Assembly (NCBI RefSeq): GCF_029893325.1
Contig: NZ_JARXWL010000011.1
Location: 16,533-80,532 of the forward strand
Direction of reading: 5' to 3'
Length of the DNA: 64,000 bases
From: Enterococcus sp. PF1-24
GTDB lineage: Bacteria > Bacillota > Bacilli > Lactobacillales > Enterococcaceae
Positions 1-8,778 of this stretch are shown piece by piece. Each line of letters opens with the position of its first letter. Position 1 is the stretch's first letter. A program made the position numbers and the translations under genes. Below the pieces are notes generated by a model, which saw only the letters and a list, made by a program, of their open reading frames with translations, made no database searches and was not told where the DNA came from.

Positions 1-258
1 GCCGCAAATATTCTTACTGAAGCCGGACATGCCCTTGGAGAAGAAGTTCAGAAAACCGTTAACAAAATGCAAGTAAATAATCAAGTCATCTCCATTGGTT
101 TAAACGGCAGTGTTATCGAGCATAATCCTTATGTACGCCAAGCTTTTTTTACTTATTTGGAGCAAGCTTCATTTATTCCAAATTTTATTGAAAAAGAAAC
201 TTCTAGTACTAAAGGTGCTTATTATTATTTTAAAAAGAATGGAGCAATAAATAAATGA
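1..258 (+). CDS. BadF/BadG-type sugar kinase, C-terminal end (partial)
   Basis: The frame is open from the first base, so only the last 85 residues are present and the start lies outside the window. The visible part has the C-terminal pattern of BadF/BadG/BcrA-type ATPases (GlcNAc/MurNAc kinases such as MurK): an alanine-rich helix, a GLNGSV segment, then a VRQAFFTYLEQ helix and a GAYYY stretch near the end. Its stop overlaps the mupG start (ATGA), so the two are translationally coupled. The context suggests phosphorylation of an amino sugar released during cell-wall recycling. This is inference, because the ATP-binding half is missing. Confidence 0.7.
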   Translation, partial: AANILTEAGHALGEEVQKTVNKMQVNNQVISIGLNGSVIEHNPYVRQAFFTYLEQASFIPNFIEKETSSTKGAYYYFKKNGAINK

Positions 259-1343
259 GACGATTAGGAATTTCTGTTTACCCTAACCATAGTGGTGTAG
301 AAGAAATAAAACAATATATGACAACCGCTGCAAAATATAATTTTAAGCGCGTGTTTACGTGCTTACTATCTGTAGAAGCTGGCAAAGAACAAATTGTAAA
401 AGATTTCACTGAAACAATTACCCATGCAAAAGCTTTAGGAATGGAAGTTATCGCCGATGTTAGCCCTAAAGTATTTGGAGAGCTAGATATCAGTTACGAT
501 GATTTATCTTTTTTTAAAGAAATTGGTGCTGACGGGATTCGTTTAGACCTTGGTTTTACTGGTAATGAGGAGTCAATCATGACCTTTAACCCACAGGATT
601 TAGCGATTGAATTGAATATCAGCGCTGGAACGCGTTATTTGGAAAATATTTTAAGCTATCAAGCAAATCCAGATAAATTGTTAGGGTGTCATAATTTTTA
701 TCCCCATCGCTACACAGGTTTAAGTTATGAGCATTTTATAGCAACTACCAAAATCTATAAAGAAAAAGGGATTCATACAGCTGCTTTTGTAAATTCGACT
801 TCTGCTTCAATTGGTCCGTGGCCAGTCGAAGAAGGTCTTTGTACTTTAGAAATGCATCGGGAGTGGCCGATTACAACACAAGCTAAACATTTATGGGCAA
901 CTGATTTAATCGATGATGTCATCATCGCCAATGCTTTCGCTTCAGAAGAAGAATTAAAAGCATTAAGTCAAATCAATCCTTATAAATTAACTTTTGATTG
1001 TACAATTAAAAAAACAACACCTGAACTAGAACGTAAAATCATTTTAGATGAGTTTCATTTTAATCGTGGTGATGTTTCTGCCTATGTTGTTCGCTCAACA
1101 CAAAGTCGCGTAAAATATAAGGGGCACTCATTTGAACCTTTCAACACCGTTGATATGACCACTGGTGATATTATCGTAGAAACTTCTTTATACGCTCATT
1201 ATGCTGGTGAACTACAAATTGCTTTACTCCCAATGGAAAATTCTGGAAAATCAAATGTTGTCGGCAAAATCACAGAAGCCGATCAAGTTTTATTACCTTA
1301 TTTACGTCCATGGCAAAAATTCGCCTTTAATCAAGTAGGTTAA
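255..1343 (+). CDS. mupG: 6-phospho-N-acetylmuramidase MupG (DUF871 family)
   Basis: The 362-residue protein matches DUF871/MupG in length and layout: an N-terminal TIM barrel starting RRLGISVYPNHSG and a C-terminal cyclophilin-like domain from about residue 250. Visible barrel motifs include GADGIRLDLGF, HNFYPHRYTGL and AAFVNSTSASIGPWPVEEGL. MupG in Staphylococcus cleaves MurNAc-6-phosphate-GlcNAc in the cytoplasm. The gene overlaps the kinase stop by 4 bases and is followed 3 bases later by the esterase gene. Neighbours anmK and an RpiR regulator support a muropeptide-recycling role. MurQ etherase and a MurNAc PTS are not seen and may lie upstream of the window. Confidence 0.85.
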   Translation: MRRLGISVYPNHSGVEEIKQYMTTAAKYNFKRVFTCLLSVEAGKEQIVKDFTETITHAKALGMEVIADVSPKVFGELDISYDDLSFFKEIGADGIRLDLGFTGNEESIMTFNPQDLAIELNISAGTRYLENILSYQANPDKLLGCHNFYPHRYTGLSYEHFIATTKIYKEKGIHTAAFVNSTSASIGPWPVEEGLCTLEMHREWPITTQAKHLWATDLIDDVIIANAFASEEELKALSQINPYKLTFDCTIKKTTPELERKIILDEFHFNRGDVSAYVVRSTQSRVKYKGHSFEPFNTVDMTTGDIIVETSLYAHYAGELQIALLPMENSGKSNVVGKITEADQVLLPYLRPWQKFAFNQVG

Positions 1344-1346
1344 AAA

Positions 1347-2084
1347 ATGGCGATTATTCATGGAAGTTTTTATTCGGAAACACTTTTTCAACTGACCAAT
1401 TATACTGCTATTCTACCTGACCAGCCTTATACAGAAGTGGCTATTATGTATTTGCTTCATGGCCGTTCAGGTAATTGTCAATCTTGGTTAAATCAAACTG
1501 GAATTAGTCGCTATGTCGCCGGAATGCCGCTTGTCATTTTTTGCCCTGAAGTTGCTTTAAGTTACTATAGTAATATGGCTATTGGTAGCAAATATTGGGA
1601 TTTTTTAACAAAAGAATTCCCACAAAAAATGCAACTCTTTCATTCTTATACAGCAAGTAAAAATTTTGTTGTAGGAAATTCAATGGGTGGTTACGGCGCA
1701 CTAAAATGGGGCTTATCAGAACCAGAGAAATTTGATTTTATCGGTTTGCTTTCTCCGTTAGTAGACGTCCGTAGTTTACTAACCATTTTTCCTGAAACAG
1801 CTATTGAATTTCAAGCTGCTTTTCAAACGAAAGAAGACTATGAGAGCTCTGAAAATAATTTGTTTAATACAATGAAAACTACTACGCCAAACAATCTACC
1901 ACCAATTTATCACAGCTGTGGGAAGCAAGATTTTTTGTATCAAGATAGTCGACACTTACAAAAAACACTACTTACGCTTAGTAAAAACTATAGCAGTACC
2001 TTTGAAGAAGGCCATCACGATTGGCAAGAATGGGACAAACGAATTCAGGAAGTTATCATTTATTTAACACAAAAGGAGACATAA
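1347..2084 (+). CDS. alpha/beta-hydrolase esterase in muropeptide operon
   Basis: This is a 245-residue serine hydrolase of the esterase D / tributyrin-esterase type. It shows an oxyanion-region motif YLLHGRSGN near residue 35, the nucleophile elbow GNSMGGYGA with Ser at about residue 112, and a C-terminal EEGHHDW that supplies the catalytic His. There is no signal peptide, so it is probably cytoplasmic. It sits between mupG and anmK with gaps of only 3 bases and has a weak ribosome binding site, so coupled translation is likely. A plausible role is removing O-acetyl groups from imported muropeptides, but this is inference. It could equally be a general carboxylesterase. Confidence 0.7.
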   Translation: MAIIHGSFYSETLFQLTNYTAILPDQPYTEVAIMYLLHGRSGNCQSWLNQTGISRYVAGMPLVIFCPEVALSYYSNMAIGSKYWDFLTKEFPQKMQLFHSYTASKNFVVGNSMGGYGALKWGLSEPEKFDFIGLLSPLVDVRSLLTIFPETAIEFQAAFQTKEDYESSENNLFNTMKTTTPNNLPPIYHSCGKQDFLYQDSRHLQKTLLTLSKNYSSTFEEGHHDWQEWDKRIQEVIIYLTQKET

Positions 2085-2087
2085 ATA

Positions 2088-3218
2088 ATGGTTTATGCAG
2101 TCGGTTTAATGTCAGGAACTTCTTTAGATGGAATTGATGCCGCCTTAGTGGAAATCTCTGGGGAAAATCAACAGACATCAGTAAAATTACTAGAATTCCT
2201 TACAATGCCTTTACCAGCAGATACACTAAAACGAATTAGAGCGGCTCTCTCAATTGAAGAATCCAACGTTGAAAAAATTTGCTCTCTTAATTTTGAATTA
2301 GGTGAAAAATTTGCAGAAGCTGCTATTGCTGTTTGTCAAAAAGCAGCGATTGCTCCAGAAGAATTAGCTTTTATAGGCAGTCACGGTCAAACGCTGTTTC
2401 ATATTCCCGAAGCAAGAGCTGCCTACTACGCGTCAACCCTTCAAATTGGCGATCCAGCAATCATTTCTGAACGAACCAAAACTACTGTAGTTTCTAATTT
2501 CAGAGAGCGAGATATGGCGGTTAGCGGTCAAGGTGCGCCAATCGTTCCCTACTCTGAATATGTACTTTTTAAAAGCGAAACTTGTACCCGTTTACTGCAA
2601 AATATCGGCGGAATCGGCAATGTAACTGTGCTACCTAAAAATGGCCAACTGGAAGATACAGTTGCTTTTGATACCGGGCCAGGAAATGTCATTATCAACG
2701 AACTTTGCCTGCATTTTTATCAAAAAGAATACGATAAAGACGGTCTTTATGCCCAACAAGGCACCGTTAATGAAAAATTGCTGACTACATTAATGAATCA
2801 TCCTTACATTAAACAAACTTATCCGAAAACAACCGGTCGCGAAACCTTCGGCAAACAATTCACTCACGGATTATTAGCGAAATGGCAACTATCTGCTGCG
2901 GATTGGTTAGCAACAGCTACCATGTTTACCGCTCGTTCAATCGCGCAAGCAGTTACACCTTTTATCGATGAACAAACAGAATTAATTGTTGGCGGTGGGG
3001 GTAGTTATAACCATACTTTAATGACGATGCTACAAAGTGAATTGCCAACCATTCAAGTTAAAACACAAGAAGATTTAGGTGAATCTTCTGAAGCCAAAGA
3101 AGCAATTGCTATGGCAATTTTAGCGAATCAAACCTTACATCACCAACCAAGTAATGTTCCTTCAGCAACTGGTGCTTACAAATCAGTTCCTTTAGGAAGA
3201 ATTACTTTTTATCAGTGA
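2088..3218 (+). CDS. anmK: anhydro-N-acetylmuramic acid kinase
   Basis: AnmK hydrolyses the 1,6-anhydro bond of anhydroMurNAc and phosphorylates it to MurNAc-6-phosphate in the cytoplasm. The 376-residue protein carries the family N-terminus GLMSGTSLDGIDAALVE, a central AFDTGPGNVIIN nucleotide-binding segment, and LIVGGGGSYN near residue 300, and its length is normal for the family. An AAGGAGA ribosome binding site precedes the ATG. It is the last gene of the recycling operon, followed by a strong hairpin. Having AnmK and MupG together means two routes converge on MurNAc-6-phosphate, with MurQ expected downstream in the pathway. Confidence 0.92.
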   Translation: MVYAVGLMSGTSLDGIDAALVEISGENQQTSVKLLEFLTMPLPADTLKRIRAALSIEESNVEKICSLNFELGEKFAEAAIAVCQKAAIAPEELAFIGSHGQTLFHIPEARAAYYASTLQIGDPAIISERTKTTVVSNFRERDMAVSGQGAPIVPYSEYVLFKSETCTRLLQNIGGIGNVTVLPKNGQLEDTVAFDTGPGNVIINELCLHFYQKEYDKDGLYAQQGTVNEKLLTTLMNHPYIKQTYPKTTGRETFGKQFTHGLLAKWQLSAADWLATATMFTARSIAQAVTPFIDEQTELIVGGGGSYNHTLMTMLQSELPTIQVKTQEDLGESSEAKEAIAMAILANQTLHHQPSNVPSATGAYKSVPLGRITFYQ

Positions 3219-3222
3219 ACAA

Positions 3223-3261
3223 AAAGAAACAATCATTCAAAAAAAGATGATTGTTTCTTTA
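3223..3261 (+). terminator. terminator after anmK
   Basis: An inverted repeat AAAGAAACAATCAT / ATGATTGTTTCTTT with a 10-base loop is followed by a T-rich tract. It closes the recycling operon before the regulator gene. Confidence 0.75.
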
Positions 3262-3320
3262 TTTCGTGCGATAATAATTAAAATAATAGATATTAGTTCG
3301 ACTAGAAGGGGTTGGAAAAA

Positions 3321-4181
3321 ATGAGTGGAGAGAATATTCAAGGTAGGATTCGCAGTGTTATTGACATACTACCCACTTCTGAAAGAAAAATTGGTTTGAC
3401 TATTTTAGATGACCCATCTGCAGTTATTAGTATGACTGCTGCTGAGCTTTCAAAAGTTGCAGGAACCAGTCCCGCTACGGTCATTCGCTTTTGTAAAAAA
3501 ATAGATATCCCTAGTTTCACTCAACTAAAAATTAAGTTGTCCGCTGAAATCGAAACACCTATTCAAGAAGGATACTCTGATATTACTGAAAATGAATCAA
3601 TTCCAGATTTGAAAAGTAAATTATTAGCTAATGCCTATCAATCAATGCAAGAAACCGTTGCTTTGCTAAATGATCAACGAATTGAGCAAGTTGTTGATTT
3701 GCTAATTGCTGCCCCCATTATTTATGTTTATGGTGTAGGCGCTTCTTATTTAGTAGCAGAAAACATTGCCCAAAAATGGAATCGCGGTGGTAAAACAGTC
3801 ATTTGTATTCGTGATCCCCACATTTTAATTACAATTATCATTTCAGCACCTAAAGATGCTGTTTTCTTCGGAATATCTAATTCTGGAGAAACTAAAGAAG
3901 TCTTGCGTTTAGTAGACATCGCTAAAAAATATCAGCTTCACACAATTGGCCTCTCTCAGTTTGGATCCAATTCTCTTGCTACTAAAGTGGATTTGCCTAT
4001 TCAAACAGTCCGTTCAAATGAAGCGATTGTAAGAAGTGCTGCGACAACTTCTTTGCATGATCAATTTATTGTCATCGATATTCTTTTTTATGCTTATGCT
4101 TCAAGAAATTTCAATAAAATGATTGATCGCATTCAAAAATCCAAAGAAGAAGTCCATCGCTTTGATAATCGCGGGAAATAG
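3321..4181 (+). CDS. RpiR-family regulator (MurR-like)
   Basis: The protein has an N-terminal RpiR helix-turn-helix (residues ~1-75, with SPATVIRFCKKI as recognition helix) and a C-terminal SIS sugar-phosphate-binding domain (YVYGVGAS near 135, GISNSGETKEVL near 190). I chose the ATG at 3321 because AGAAGGGG lies about 9 bases upstream, while an in-frame TTG at 3312 sits on top of that site. Position directly after mupG-anmK suggests control of cell-wall sugar recycling by a phosphorylated amino sugar such as MurNAc-6-phosphate. The ligand is inferred from context only. Confidence 0.85.
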   Translation: MSGENIQGRIRSVIDILPTSERKIGLTILDDPSAVISMTAAELSKVAGTSPATVIRFCKKIDIPSFTQLKIKLSAEIETPIQEGYSDITENESIPDLKSKLLANAYQSMQETVALLNDQRIEQVVDLLIAAPIIYVYGVGASYLVAENIAQKWNRGGKTVICIRDPHILITIIISAPKDAVFFGISNSGETKEVLRLVDIAKKYQLHTIGLSQFGSNSLATKVDLPIQTVRSNEAIVRSAATTSLHDQFIVIDILFYAYASRNFNKMIDRIQKSKEEVHRFDNRGK

Positions 4182-4191
4182 CTAAGAAGAA

Positions 4192-4230
4192 AAAGCCAAA
4201 GAAAAAGACGATCTTTTTCTTTGGCTTTTC
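4192..4230 (+). terminator. terminator after the RpiR regulator
   Basis: A near-perfect hairpin AAAAGCCAAAGAAAAAGA / TCTTTTTCTTTGGCTTTT with a 3-base loop follows the regulator stop. It could work in both directions. Confidence 0.8.
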
Positions 4231-4344
4231 ATTTAATTCTTTTTTCTAAATTCTATTCTCCTTTAAATTTAGCGTCAAGATTTTTCTGAATAGCAAGTAA
4301 AAATGGCGCCTGCTGGACTTACAGCGGGCCCCAAAACGAACAAT

Positions 4345-4360
4345 TGTTTCACATGAAACA
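4345..4360. promoter_or_regulatory. parS-like site with one mismatch
   Basis: The 16-mer TGTTTCACATGAAACA differs at one central base from the perfect parS sites found later in this window (CACATG instead of CACGTG). It lies in an intergenic gap. The substitution breaks the dyad, so binding by ParB would be weaker or absent. Confidence 0.4.
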
Positions 4361-4400
4361 AAGAAAATAACTTATCATGATTTATTTAAATATCATACTT

Positions 4401-4739
4401 TTACCTAAGATTCTCTCTGCTTTTTTTATAAGCAACAAAGATATCTGCCACTAACATTGAGCCAAAAATGTAAATCAAATAAGCGATTCGCAATCCTAGT
4501 AAATATTTCGTTTCTTTGGCAGCTAAGCCAAATAGGAAAAAGAAGGCAATACTACCAACGAATAATGTCAGGCCAAAAATTCTGTTGGAATATTTGTAAA
4601 TATAGCCACGCTCTTTTTCAATGGATTTCCAAAAGAGAAGCCCTTTATACCCCAACTGCCCATTGCCATTGTAATAATACGATGAAAAAAAGCATAAAAT
4701 AGCGACGACGATTAAAATACCTGCAACTTTCGTTTCCAA
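4401..4739 (-). CDS. small membrane protein, unknown
   Basis: The 112-residue protein has three or four hydrophobic segments: residues ~5-22, ~52-72 and ~82-105, the last being long enough for a full span. It ends in a basic tail. The start is TTG, supported by AAAGGAGG about 8 bases upstream. I recognise no family. It is monocistronic on the minus strand with no convincing link to the neighbouring muropeptide genes. Confidence 0.6.
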   Translation of the reverse strand: METKVAGILIVVAILCFFSSYYYNGNGQLGYKGLLFWKSIEKERGYIYKYSNRIFGLTLFVGSIAFFFLFGLAAKETKYLLGLRIAYLIYIFGSMLVADIFVAYKKSRENLR

Positions 4740-4832
4740 TAAAATACTACCTCCTTTACCTTCCTTATGAAGAATGAAACTTCTAATAGATAATTGTATT
4801 ATACTCCCTTAATTCAAAAAAGATACAAAAAA

Positions 4833-4863
4833 AGTGGTCAGGCACAATCTCTGCCTGACCACT
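4833..4863 (-). terminator. terminator after the DUF5648 gene
   Basis: A perfect 12-bp inverted repeat AGTGGTCAGGCA / TGCCTGACCACT is followed on the minus strand by a T7 run. It lies 27 bases past the stop of the secreted-protein gene. Confidence 0.9.
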
Positions 4864-4889
4864 TAACGCTTTATTTATTGACTTATTTA

Positions 4890-6017
4890 TTAATAAGCTC
4901 CAACAATTAACCAGTTGCTTGTATTTGCCGTTAAATCATAAGAAGTTCCTGTAATTGAATCATTTCCTTGAACGTGGAAATTAGGTGCTCCTTGACTAGT
5001 CACATCTCTGCCATTTTTCTTAACTTTTACATTTGCTAATTTCAAAGTAGCATTTTTGCCTTTCCAGTCTTCGATTTGAGCATGTAAAATATAGCGGCCA
5101 TGAGCAAGGGTAGTTAATTTTGTTTTGTATGCTCCAACGACTTGGTCGTTTAAGCGCGTAATTACATATTCACCCTCAGCAACTTTATAATATTGAACGG
5201 TTACTTTAGCCTTTTGTTCCATTTGAGCAGCGGTATTAATAGAGTAAAATTGTTCTCCGTTAGTACCTGCGCCTGCTGGGAAGTTGACAGTTTTAACAGC
5301 AATTCGATTTTGGGCAAATTCTGCTGAAGTACCGGCTTGGAAACCGATATCTAAACCAACTTGACCTGAACCAGGGCCGTCACCAGCAATGACAAATTGC
5401 ATACCGAAGAAATCGTTAGCGCCTCTTGAACCGTTCATTGTGATGTCTGCTGAAAACTCAAACATTGGTTCTTGCGTAAAATTCGGAATCGCATCGTAAG
5501 GTTTGTTAGAGTATAACAAACGGTAAGAACCTGGAACGCTGCCTTCGCCACCGCCAACAGTGGTGATATTTTCATCCACTTTTCTTGGTGGAACAGTGCT
5601 TACAGGTGGTTTTGGAATTGGTTTTGGCGCTGGCACATAGCCTGGTGGGAAATCGGCTTTCGGATTGCCTTCTGCTTCCGCATACCACGCGATACCTTCA
5701 TCTTTCCAGCCCATGCTAACTAATGCATCTTTTTCTTTTACATCAGGTGTGTAATGGTGCTCGCCACCATTTTTATTGTATAGACGATAAACAGGTTCAC
5801 CCGTATTTGAGTCCGGTGCCACCCAGCCTGTTCCTTCGTATTTCCAACCAATGTTAATTAAATTGTTGGCTTCCGGTGCTTTCGCTGTATAAAAATGCTC
5901 CCCGCTATTGGCATTATACAGACGATACATATCCGCCGCTTCCGCTTCGGCGCTAAACCCCAATAACGCCGCTGATGCACAGAGCATCCCTACCCCATAA
6001 ACTATTTTGCTTTTCAT
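4890..6017 (-). CDS. secreted protein with two DUF5648 repeats
   Basis: The 375-residue protein starts with a signal peptide (residues 1-27, cleavage near AEA-AD). Two tandem ~43-residue DUF5648 repeats follow, each with the pattern YRLYN..(S/G)GEH.YT and ending in GW.(Y/D)EG..W (residues ~31-75 and ~76-115). A proline-rich linker (APKPIPKPP) then leads to a C-terminal ~220-residue beta-rich domain that resembles a lectin or glucan-binding module. No sortase motif or membrane anchor is visible, so it is probably released or held at the wall non-covalently. GGAGG lies upstream of the ATG. Function is unknown. DUF5648 occurs in many secreted lactic-acid-bacterial wall hydrolases, but no catalytic domain is evident here. 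Confidence 0.75.
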   Translation of the reverse strand: MKSKIVYGVGMLCASAALLGFSAEAEAADMYRLYNANSGEHFYTAKAPEANNLINIGWKYEGTGWVAPDSNTGEPVYRLYNKNGGEHHYTPDVKEKDALVSMGWKDEGIAWYAEAEGNPKADFPPGYVPAPKPIPKPPVSTVPPRKVDENITTVGGGEGSVPGSYRLLYSNKPYDAIPNFTQEPMFEFSADITMNGSRGANDFFGMQFVIAGDGPGSGQVGLDIGFQAGTSAEFAQNRIAVKTVNFPAGAGTNGEQFYSINTAAQMEQKAKVTVQYYKVAEGEYVITRLNDQVVGAYKTKLTTLAHGRYILHAQIEDWKGKNATLKLANVKVKKNGRDVTSQGAPNFHVQGNDSITGTSYDLTANTSNWLIVGAY

Positions 6018-6203
6018 TCTTAATTCCTCCTATGATTTGATTATTTAAACTGAGTTTCCCCAGTTTTTCCCCGTTTTTTTACCAATTTCACCCAAAGTTT
6101 ATCATAGCTAATTTACTTTTTCACTTTTTTTTGCTCAAAATATCAAAAAAAGTTTTTATTACTTAAAAAATCGATAGCTATGCGGTTAAAAATTGGTGTA
6201 AAA

Positions 6204-6325
6204 TCCTAATGAATCCTAAAAAAATCAGCACTGAAATCACACACACATTAACACACTTATTTTACATCTTTTTCAAAAAATCCTAGTTTTTCTTTTTAAA
6301 TACTGACTTTTAGGTATTCATTAGG
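6204..6325. repeat. MITE-like element, left copy
   Basis: This 122-bp segment begins TCCTAATGAATCC and ends with the near-complement GGTATTCATTAGGA, giving ~25-bp imperfect terminal inverted repeats. A second copy in the same orientation lies at 12577-12691, sharing for example TTAACACACTTATTTTA and TTTTTCAAAAAATCCTAG. It carries no ORF. Together the two copies bracket the small lipoprotein cluster. The rest of the 6018-6373 gap is AT-rich with the divergent upstream region of the DUF5648 gene. Confidence 0.75.
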
Positions 6326-6373
6326 AGTAATACCAAGTTAAATTTTGATAAAATATCTTTACTCATTTTTTTG

Positions 6374-7336
6374 CTAATAATGAATATCCATCGTAAATTG
6401 AGCCAAAGTATTATAATCTGCATCTTTTATTTCGCCAGCCCAAGTTAACTTATCACCTGACTTCATTTGATGTTTAAAAAGCTTATTTCCACCAAGTGTT
6501 TCCCCATCTTCAACATCACCAGGTTCCCCTATATCTTCTATTCTAATCTGACTTATATTTTCTGTTAATACTCCATTAGGAACCAACTCACCAATATAGC
6601 CAAATGAATACATATTAACGACTATACTATCATTCAAATTTGCATTCCCATCAATTGTTAATTCATTTTCTGTTAAATTCTTAAATGTTATAATTCCACC
6701 AGATTTAGTAACTTTAATATACTGATCAGAATACAGTTCTCCATCGTTTTTTTCAGCTGGTTTTGTTTCTTGACTCGGTTCTGTTACCGATTCTTTCTTT
6801 ATTTCAGAACTAGAATCTGATACTGTTTCTTTATATTTTGCATAATCATCTTCTGTGAAGAGCGTAACTTCCCAATTGGGATAATAATGACCACTGAATT
6901 CAAGATCAGAACCTTTTTTCACATCTACCTTTATAGCATGCCCACTCCTGACCTCTTCAGTATGTCCACAGCCATTAACAAAAATAGAACCATGTTTGTA
7001 TTTGTCATCAGAAGCATATTCTAGTTTAGTTAATACTATATAATAAACTCCAGCATTAATGTGTTTACCTTCTTCATACTTTCCATCCACATCAAACTTA
7101 ACAGTTTTAGTTAACTCTATATTTTCAATTGATGTACTAGTCGAAGTATCAACATTACTTGAATTAGTTGTAGAAAAGTCCATTGCAAGATCACTACTTA
7201 TATTCTGCTCAGTTTGTTTATCCCTACTTGAAAATCTCCCTACTATAAAAGCACCACTAATTAAAATGACTACACCAACAATCGTAAGTATATTTTTATT
7301 GGATTCTAACCATTTTATTATTTTTTCTTTATTCAA
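6374..7336 (-). CDS. membrane-anchored extracytoplasmic protein, unknown
   Basis: The 320-residue protein has an N-terminal membrane anchor (ILTIVGVVILISGAFIVG, residues ~17-34), a Ser/Thr-rich spacer, then a beta-rich domain containing EEGKHINAGVYYIVL. A second low-complexity linker (residues ~170-200) leads to a C-terminal beta domain. The G-x-x-I-x-A-G-x-Y motif recurs in two neighbours (10704-11177 and 11265-12029), so the cluster shares a domain. TAGGAG precedes the start. I recognise no catalytic motif; a surface-displayed binding or envelope role is a guess. Confidence 0.65.
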   Translation of the reverse strand: MNKEKIIKWLESNKNILTIVGVVILISGAFIVGRFSSRDKQTEQNISSDLAMDFSTTNSSNVDTSTSTSIENIELTKTVKFDVDGKYEEGKHINAGVYYIVLTKLEYASDDKYKHGSIFVNGCGHTEEVRSGHAIKVDVKKGSDLEFSGHYYPNWEVTLFTEDDYAKYKETVSDSSSEIKKESVTEPSQETKPAEKNDGELYSDQYIKVTKSGGIITFKNLTENELTIDGNANLNDSIVVNMYSFGYIGELVPNGVLTENISQIRIEDIGEPGDVEDGETLGGNKLFKHQMKSGDKLTWAGEIKDADYNTLAQFTMDIHY

Positions 7337-7380
7337 TTTAACAACTCCTATTTAACAGTTTCTATTTAGCCATAAACTAC

Positions 7381-8748
7381 TTAAATATTTTGTGATAATA
7401 AAAAGTAATAATTATGAATCAATACATTAATCAAGATGTAACTCATCAAGATAAACAGATAAATATAGCTTTTTTTCGTAGGCTGAATGAAAAAATTGAT
7501 AATCTTTTCAAAGCCGAAAGTGATCATTATGATAAACGGTGCTACGATCGCCATGATATATCTTCCTTGTGGTTGATAATCAATCTTCAAGCAATAATAC
7601 CAATGAAGCCCAAAGGTAATTAAACAACCTAACATAATCAATATAAAAGCGATGCGTTTACGTTGAATAACCAAATTTGGTGTCTCTTGTTGAAAATGTT
7701 TTTGAATGCTTTGCACCACAAAAGCTAAAATTCCTGTGCCAAAAAGACAATAGTAAATCTGATAATACTTTATATCTAAACGAATACTCATATAACCAAA
7801 GAAACCAATAAATGATTGAAGCGTGAAAGATTTAAAATGCGGATCCGTTAACATCGCTAAAAGATTTCCTAACTCATAAGGCTTTTGTAATGTCGTGCCA
7901 TTTTCAGCCACCCATTTCATATACTCTTCGTGAAAGACTTGCATCCCAAAGAAATCTTTATATAACAGATAATTTCTTATTAAAAACGGAAAAATTGCCA
8001 AAGCTGATAAACAGAAAATCAGGGCAAAATTTTTATAAAAAACTTTTTTATCCGTTACTTGATGTTTGATATTAAAGAAATTGATTAGTAAGAAGAAGAT
8101 TCCCCCCACTAAAATAAAACTATAAGAATTTAAATATCCTAAAGCGCAGATAATAAAACCTAGCGATAAATAAATACTATGGCGATAGCGCCATGGTTCA
8201 AAGCAGGTCGCAATCATTGTATAAACAATCATACTAGCTCCGGCCGCCGCAATTACATCATTATTTACATAACAAGATAAAAACGTAAACTGTGGTAAGA
8301 AACCTAATAAGCCCATTCCTAGTAAACTTAAACCTAAGTTATTTGAGAGTTTATAAATACTCTTGCCCGTGAAAAAGACGGTAATTCCACCAAAAAGAAC
8401 ACTGGTTAAGCGTGCCGCCCACAACAAAGCTTCTGGCGTAGAGCGGAAGAGATTCATCACCTGCATGAAAAAGGCACTAATAATCGCCCCAAGCATTTGT
8501 GGATAAAAAGCATAGGACCAATTTCCTAAAATATAAATGGCTTCCTGATCATAACCTGTAGGCAAAGAGGAATGATTAAAAATATAAGTAGGAATTTGAT
8601 AGCGCATCATTTCATCAGGCGCTTGGTTATAAGGCAATTCCCATGCCCAAATAGCAAAACAGCTACAAATCATTAATACAAAAATAATTTGAATGGTTAA
8701 AACTAGCTGTTTTTGCTTGAGCTCGTTTGTTAAATTTTTTTCTTGCAT
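7381..8748 (-). CDS. DUF2142-type polytopic membrane protein
   Basis: The 455-residue integral membrane protein has about ten transmembrane segments. Between TM1 and TM2 it has an acidic NQAPDEMMRYQIP segment, where Asp-Glu in the first extracellular loop resembles GT-C glycosyltransferases and DUF2142 proteins. FLPQFTFLSCYVNNDVIAAAG in the middle is also DUF2142-like. Such proteins are thought to use polyprenyl-phosphate sugars to modify wall polymers. No donor-synthesis gene is adjacent, so the substrate is unknown. It lies among small anchored proteins on the same strand, 30 bases after the 8779-9669 gene, so co-transcription is likely. Confidence 0.7.
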   Translation of the reverse strand: MQEKNLTNELKQKQLVLTIQIIFVLMICSCFAIWAWELPYNQAPDEMMRYQIPTYIFNHSSLPTGYDQEAIYILGNWSYAFYPQMLGAIISAFFMQVMNLFRSTPEALLWAARLTSVLFGGITVFFTGKSIYKLSNNLGLSLLGMGLLGFLPQFTFLSCYVNNDVIAAAGASMIVYTMIATCFEPWRYRHSIYLSLGFIICALGYLNSYSFILVGGIFFLLINFFNIKHQVTDKKVFYKNFALIFCLSALAIFPFLIRNYLLYKDFFGMQVFHEEYMKWVAENGTTLQKPYELGNLLAMLTDPHFKSFTLQSFIGFFGYMSIRLDIKYYQIYYCLFGTGILAFVVQSIQKHFQQETPNLVIQRKRIAFILIMLGCLITFGLHWYYCLKIDYQPQGRYIMAIVAPFIIMITFGFEKIINFFIQPTKKSYIYLFILMSYILINVLIHNYYFLLSQNI

Positions 8749-8778
8749 AGGCTAATCCTAACTTTCTATTTATAAAGT

